A stretch of 64,000 nucleotides of DNA from Demequina rhizosphaerae. GTDB taxonomy: Bacteria; Actinomycetota; Actinomycetes; Actinomycetales; Demequinaceae. A program made the translations under genes and the position numbers. The DNA is taken from the NCBI RefSeq assembly GCF_000971255.1, contig NZ_BBMC01000004.1:330552-394551 (forward strand). Direction: 5' to 3'. Below, piece by piece: positions 59,776-64,000 of this stretch. Positions within the stretch are counted from its first letter, which is position 1. Every line of letters starts with the position of its first letter. The notes under the pieces are model-generated. The model was not told the DNA's origin, made no database searches, and was given only the letters and a program-made list of their open reading frames with translations.

Positions 59776-61260
59776 TCAGCCGTTCCAGGGCACCTCGAGG
59801 AAGAGCTCGCGGTCGCCGTTGCTGTCGTCGTCGCGCACCACGCGCACCGTCAGGGTGATCGAGGCCTTCTTCAACCCAGGCTCCTGCATGAAGTGGTGCT
59901 CTCCGTAGAGCTCTCCGCCGGGGCCGAGCCTCACCGGCTCCGTGACGGCGGGCAGGTCCACGTAGCGGCGGGTCCCGTCCTCCGACCAGCCCGTCCACCC
60001 GATGGTGGTGCCGCCGCTCATCGTGATGCCGCCGACGTCGCCCAGGTCGATGTTGAGGCCCGCGGACGTGGCGTCGATCGCGACGTCGTGGTCGGAGATG
60101 TTGGTGATCGTCCACGTCGCGACGACGTCGTTGTACTGGTCGCGCTCGGTGAGCGTGAGGTCGGTGAGCGCGACCTGCGGCCCACCGGGGATCCACACCG
60201 CGTCGCACTGAGCGTTGGTCCAGTAGCCGTCGTCGAGCTGCTCGTCGCCGGTGCGCGGGTTCGCGCGGCCGAGCCAGCACGAGAACGCGGCCTGGGCGTC
60301 GGCACGGACCTCGTCCCGCGTGCGGGGTTCGAGGTCGACGAATGCCGGCGAGACGGGATCGAGCGTGCCGGTCGGCGCCACCGTCGCGCTGGTTTCGAGG
60401 AACAGCTCGTCGGTCGCCCAGCCGAGGCCCGCCGGGGGGATGCGCACCTGGAGGGTCACGGTCGGATCGAGCCGGCCGTCCGCCATCGCCTCGACCATGC
60501 CGTCGACTGTCGTCTCGCCCAACGTCTGCGGCAGCAGCAGGCTCCCGCCGTCGAGGGTCTCGCCGGGCTCAAGGGAGATGGGCTCGGTGCCGCTCTGTGC
60601 GGAGACGAAGCGCTCCGAGTCGCTCGTCCACAGCGACAGCGCCACCGTCGTGTCGTCGCCGCCCGTGGTGCTCTCGACGATCGCGTCCGGCTCGGTGAGC
60701 AGCCCGAGGGTGATCGCGTCGCGGTCGACCACGAGCGCGTCGTCGGAGACGTTCGTGAGCGTCCACGTGACGTCGACGGCCCCGTCGGGCTCGACGGTCG
60801 CGCTCGCGGACAGATCGAGCAGCGGAGCGTCGCTGACCCAGACGGCCGGGCAGTTGAACGCGACGCCGCCGACGTCGCCGGAGAACGGATTGGCCGTCTC
60901 GTCGTAGCTGCACAGCGCCGCAGCCTGGCCCGGCAACGTCTCGCCGCGCGTGCGCGCCGCCGTGTCGGTGAGGAGGTCGTCCGAGGTGATGCCCGTGACC
61001 TCATCGGGCGCGTCAGGCACGTCGGTGATCGCCGGGGCCACGTCCGCCCGCTGGCCCTGCCACTCGAGGGCGGCCGCGACCCCGCCCGCCAGCACGAGGG
61101 CGGTGACGCCGAGCGTGCCTGCGGCGCGCATCGTTCGTGCGCGGCGGACCCGGCGCCGCGCCGGGGCGACCACCGCATCGTCCACGCCGCCGCGCCCGTC
61201 GTAGAGCGCGCCGCCGGTCTCGGCCTGCCGCGCGAGGGACTCCATCAGCTCGTTGCTCAT
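59776..61260 (-). CDS. Sigma-partner membrane protein, pair 3
   Basis: A 494-aa protein: cytoplasmic N-terminus (residues 1-43), helix about 44-64 (MRAAGTLGVTALVLAGGVAAAL), two modules (GQAAALCSYD...AFNCPAVWVSDAPLL; AQAAFSCWLG...AQCDAVWIPGGP), each followed by (V/A)TWT(L/I)TN(V/I)SD. Ends DRELFLEVPWNG, matching the C-termini of the other partners (L-L-LE-P). ATG overlaps the stop of the intact-looking sigma gene. The six modules across the cluster define a repeat I cannot assign to a known domain. Confidence 0.78.
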   Translation of the reverse strand: MSNELMESLARQAETGGALYDGRGGVDDAVVAPARRRVRRARTMRAAGTLGVTALVLAGGVAAALEWQGQRADVAPAITDVPDAPDEVTGITSDDLLTDTAARTRGETLPGQAAALCSYDETANPFSGDVGGVAFNCPAVWVSDAPLLDLSASATVEPDGAVDVTWTLTNVSDDALVVDRDAITLGLLTEPDAIVESTTGGDDTTVALSLWTSDSERFVSAQSGTEPISLEPGETLDGGSLLLPQTLGETTVDGMVEAMADGRLDPTVTLQVRIPPAGLGWATDELFLETSATVAPTGTLDPVSPAFVDLEPRTRDEVRADAQAAFSCWLGRANPRTGDEQLDDGYWTNAQCDAVWIPGGPQVALTDLTLTERDQYNDVVATWTITNISDHDVAIDATSAGLNIDLGDVGGITMSGGTTIGWTGWSEDGTRRYVDLPAVTEPVRLGPGGELYGEHHFMQEPGLKKASITLTVRVVRDDDSNGDRELFLEVPWNG

Positions 61261-61814
61261 CGCGCGCCTCCCTTCGAGGTGATCACCACGTGCTCGTCTC
61301 CGCCCTCCAGGGCGTCGGTCGGGTCCAGCCCGAAGTCGCCGTGCGTGCGACGCAGCTTCTCGATCGCCGAAGCGAGGTAGCCGCGCACCGTGCCGGCCGA
61401 GATGCCCAGCTCCTCCGCGATCGCCGGCGAGGCGAGGCCGTCGAAGTACCGCATGACGAGGCAGGCGCGCTCCCGCGGGGGGAGCGACAGGACCGCCTCG
61501 TGGAGAGCGTCGCGCGTGGCGCTTGCGGCGGTCGGGTCCTGGAGCACGCGGTCGGCGTCCCGGCCGTCGCGTCGGGGCCGGACGCTCGCACGGCGGTGGG
61601 TGTCGATGAACGCGGTCTGAATCGCCCTCTTCACGTACGCGTGCGCGGCGCCGACGTCCTCGGGTCCGCGGCCGCGCTTGAACGCGCGGACCAGGGCGTC
61701 CTGGAGCAGGTCGTCGGCATCGGCGGCGTCGCCCGTGAGGACGAACGCGTACCCGTACAGGGCCCTGCCGCGCTCACGCATCAGCGCGTCGAGCGTCTCC
61801 GACCACCTGCTCAC
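61257..61814 (-). CDS. ECF sigma factor, pair 3
   Basis: A 185-aa SigE-type ECF factor with complete regions: LYGYAFVLTGDAADADDLLQDALVRAFKRG and AHAYVKRAIQTAFIDTHRRA (region 2), LPPRERACLVMRYFDGLAS and ISAGTVRGYLASAIEKLRR (region 4). C-terminal DPTDALEGG motif shared with the other two. GTG start at 61812-61814 with GGGGGAGG. It is promoter-proximal in the cluster and likely the functional founder of the triplication. Confidence 0.92.
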   Translation of the reverse strand: MSRWSETLDALMRERGRALYGYAFVLTGDAADADDLLQDALVRAFKRGRGPEDVGAAHAYVKRAIQTAFIDTHRRASVRPRRDGRDADRVLQDPTAASATRDALHEAVLSLPPRERACLVMRYFDGLASPAIAEELGISAGTVRGYLASAIEKLRRTHGDFGLDPTDALEGGDEHVVITSKGGAR

Positions 61815-61990
61815 GGTTCCTCCCCCTGCCTGCGGTGCATCCTGTCAGTGCTCAAGACGCATCGGGTGCAGGAAGCGCAGGGTCGCCGCGCGGAATCCAC
61901 CGCCACCGTCGTGCGGGGAAGCCGCCGACGGTTCCCGGAGGATGTCGACCGCTGCGGGGAAGTGAGCGACGCTGCGGCTACTGTCGCCTC

Positions 61991-62839
61991 ATGGCGCGCA
62001 CCGGAGATCTCGACCGTCCCGACGGTCGCACCGTCCGCTGGTACACCGACGGTCCCGACGACGCGCCGCTCGTCCTCTTCTGGCACCACGGCACCCCGAA
62101 CATCGGGCAGCCGCCCGGCCCCCTCATGAAGCCGGCGACCGACCGCGGGATCCGCTGGGTCTCGATCGACCGTCCCGGCTACGGCGGCTCGACACGGCGG
62201 GAGGGACGATGCGTGGCGGACGTCGTCGAGGACGTCGAGGCGGTCGCGGACGAGCTCGAGATCCCCAGCTTCGCCGTCGTGGGCCACTCGGGCGGTGGGC
62301 CGCACGCCCTCGCGTGCGCCGCGCTGCTGCCCTCGCGCGTGCGCGCGTGCGTCTCCGTCGCGGGGCTCGCCCCCTTCCACGCGGGCGGGCTCGACTGGTA
62401 CGGCGGGATGGCGAACGGGGGACGGCTCGAACTCGAGGCAGCCGCGCTCGGGCCGGCCGCGCTGCGAGCGCAGCTGGCGCAGGAGTGGGACCCGGAGAGC
62501 TTCACCCCGGCGGACAACGATGCGCTGGCGGGGAAGTGGGGATGGTTCACCGGGATCGTGAAGGCCGCGCTCGAGCTGGGGCCGGACGGGATGGTCGACG
62601 ACGACCTCGCCTACGTCGGGGACTGGGGATTCGATCCCGCCGCCGCCGGGGCGGTGCGGGTGCTGCTCGCGCACGGAGGCAAGGACCGCGTGGTGCCGTA
62701 CACGCACGGCGAGTGGCTCACTGGCGCCGTCCCGGGTGCGGAGCAGAGGTTCTTCCCCGAGGAGGGCCACATCTCCGTCCTGTTGCATGCGGACGCGCTT
62801 CTCGACTGGCTCGTCGAGGCCGTCCGCGAGGACCGCTGA
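61991..62839 (+). CDS. Alpha/beta hydrolase
   Basis: A 282-aa hydrolase: oxyanion loop LFWHHGTPNIGQPP, nucleophile Ser in VVGHSGGGPHAL (about residue 98), acid Asp in HGGKDRVVPY and His in EEGHISVLLH. No signal peptide, so cytoplasmic. ATG at 61991 with no clear RBS; divergent from the sigma cluster. Substrate unknown. The HHGTPN variant of the oxyanion motif is seen in a subgroup of uncharacterised actinobacterial hydrolases. Confidence 0.87.
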   Translation: MARTGDLDRPDGRTVRWYTDGPDDAPLVLFWHHGTPNIGQPPGPLMKPATDRGIRWVSIDRPGYGGSTRREGRCVADVVEDVEAVADELEIPSFAVVGHSGGGPHALACAALLPSRVRACVSVAGLAPFHAGGLDWYGGMANGGRLELEAAALGPAALRAQLAQEWDPESFTPADNDALAGKWGWFTGIVKAALELGPDGMVDDDLAYVGDWGFDPAAAGAVRVLLAHGGKDRVVPYTHGEWLTGAVPGAEQRFFPEEGHISVLLHADALLDWLVEAVREDR

Positions 62840-62921
62840 CGGCCCTGAACGCCGCGTTCTCGGCGATCGCGCCGACGCCGAGGCGCGTCTACCTGGGGTA
62901 ACCAAGTCATGGCCGTTCCGG

Positions 62922-62951
62922 TTGGACAAGGCCGAAACATGTGTGTAACTT
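62922..62951 (+). promoter_or_regulatory. rRNA operon promoter
   Basis: TTGGAC (62922-62927), 18 bp, TAACTT (62946-62951), at the left of a 549-bp gene-free stretch before 16S. A second possible -10 (TAAGAT, 63049-63054) lies 100 bp downstream without a convincing -35. The rest of the stretch is leader, less GC-rich than average, with no gene. Confidence 0.6.
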
Positions 62952-63188
62952 ATTCCGAGTCGCCAACGCGGGGCCCGAGAGGGAAAACGCCTGGCGACGA
63001 GGCTCCAGAAGCCCGGATCTGACGGTCAGCGAACCGGACGAAACGGTGTAAGATGGAGAGCCGCTCAAGAGAACGAACTCCTCCAGAAGCCCACAAGGCG
63101 ATTTGGCGAGAAGCGTTCGATCGAGTAGCATGAACAGGTTGCCCCGAGCGAGGTCCTGGATGGGATCGAGGCGGTGCGCGTCCGAAAC

Positions 63189-63210
63189 TTGAGAACTCAA
63201 CAGTGTGCCA
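63189..63210 (+). promoter_or_regulatory. rRNA leader conserved segment
   Basis: TTGAGAACTCAACAGTGTGC is typical of rRNA leaders of high-GC Gram-positives, near the antitermination (boxA-type) signals and processing stem. Confidence 0.6.
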
Positions 63211-63381
63211 CATGTCGATGCCAAAACCCGGCATCCCTTCGTTTGAGGGGGTGCAGGATTCCTTTGGTAGACAACGAAATGTCAGCAATGATGTTTTGTT
63301 CGATGTCAGAGGTCAAATAAGTCTTTTCGGAGACGTACTCTGTAATGTTGTATGCCACGTTCTGTGGTTGTACGCCATTCA

Positions 63382-64000
<619 letters not shown>

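Overview
The window is about 64 kb of very GC-rich DNA with strong G/C bias at third codon positions. Its right end enters a 16S rRNA gene whose sequence and leader look like a Micrococcales actinobacterium (Demequina/Cellulomonas-like; genus not decidable here). No phage, transposase, CRISPR array or tRNA gene was seen. Nearly all sequence is coding; most genes sit in short operons.

Layout. 1-4.9 kb: xylose catabolism (xylB cut by the window edge, xylA, a divergent ROK repressor, an operator in the xylA promoter), then a D-2-hydroxyacid dehydrogenase. 5-9.3 kb: DNA alkylation and UV repair (Ogt, an Ada/AlkA fusion, photolyase). 9.3-13 kb: small redox genes (AhpD-like, two FMN reductases, a decayed FMN-reductase copy) and a MerR/TipAS regulator. 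13-15 kb: an exported choice-of-anchor-I protein. 15-16.8 kb: ilvD. 17-24 kb: an ECF sigma factor with four membrane-tethered beta-propeller-like proteins and two matching candidate ECF promoters. 24.2-27.9 kb: ilvBNC behind a leader peptide and attenuator. 28-32.8 kb: a giant membrane-tethered SARP-type regulator divergent from a secreted Cys-rich tandem-repeat protein, with heptamer direct repeats between them. 33-35.3 kb: leuB and ilvE. 35.4-43 kb: mixed metabolic, ABC-transporter and small proteins. 43-44.4 kb: a Vsr/HNH nuclease pair. 44.5-47 kb: an NADP oxidoreductase and three tandem paralogous membrane proteins. 47.1-51.6 kb: an arsenic-resistance island. 51.7-55.3 kb: hypotheticals, an RHH/Doc toxin-antitoxin, a second ilvE, a metallopeptidase. 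55.3-61.8 kb: three tandem ECF-sigma/membrane-protein pairs. 62 kb: a hydrolase, then the rRNA promoter region and 16S.

How genes work together. ilvD, ilvB, ilvN, ilvC, leuB and two ilvE genes cover most of branched-chain amino acid synthesis (leuACD and ilvA are not here). The arsenic genes form a sensor, permease, reductase and thioredoxin-recycling set. Surface signalling is over-represented: four ECF sigma factors, each followed by a membrane protein, and one membrane-anchored SARP.

The most unusual signals are (1) the non-palindromic decamer GGACGATGCG, about 41 exact copies, equal on both strands, clustered at or just after stop codons and sometimes paired as hairpins, which looks like a DNA-uptake-type or chromosome-architecture sequence; (2) the SARP/Cys-repeat-peptide pair; (3) the triplicated sigma/partner cassette, whose partners carry six copies of a Cys-pair module I do not recognise; and (4) about 61-bp dispersed elements, one read in frame inside the alkA-like gene.
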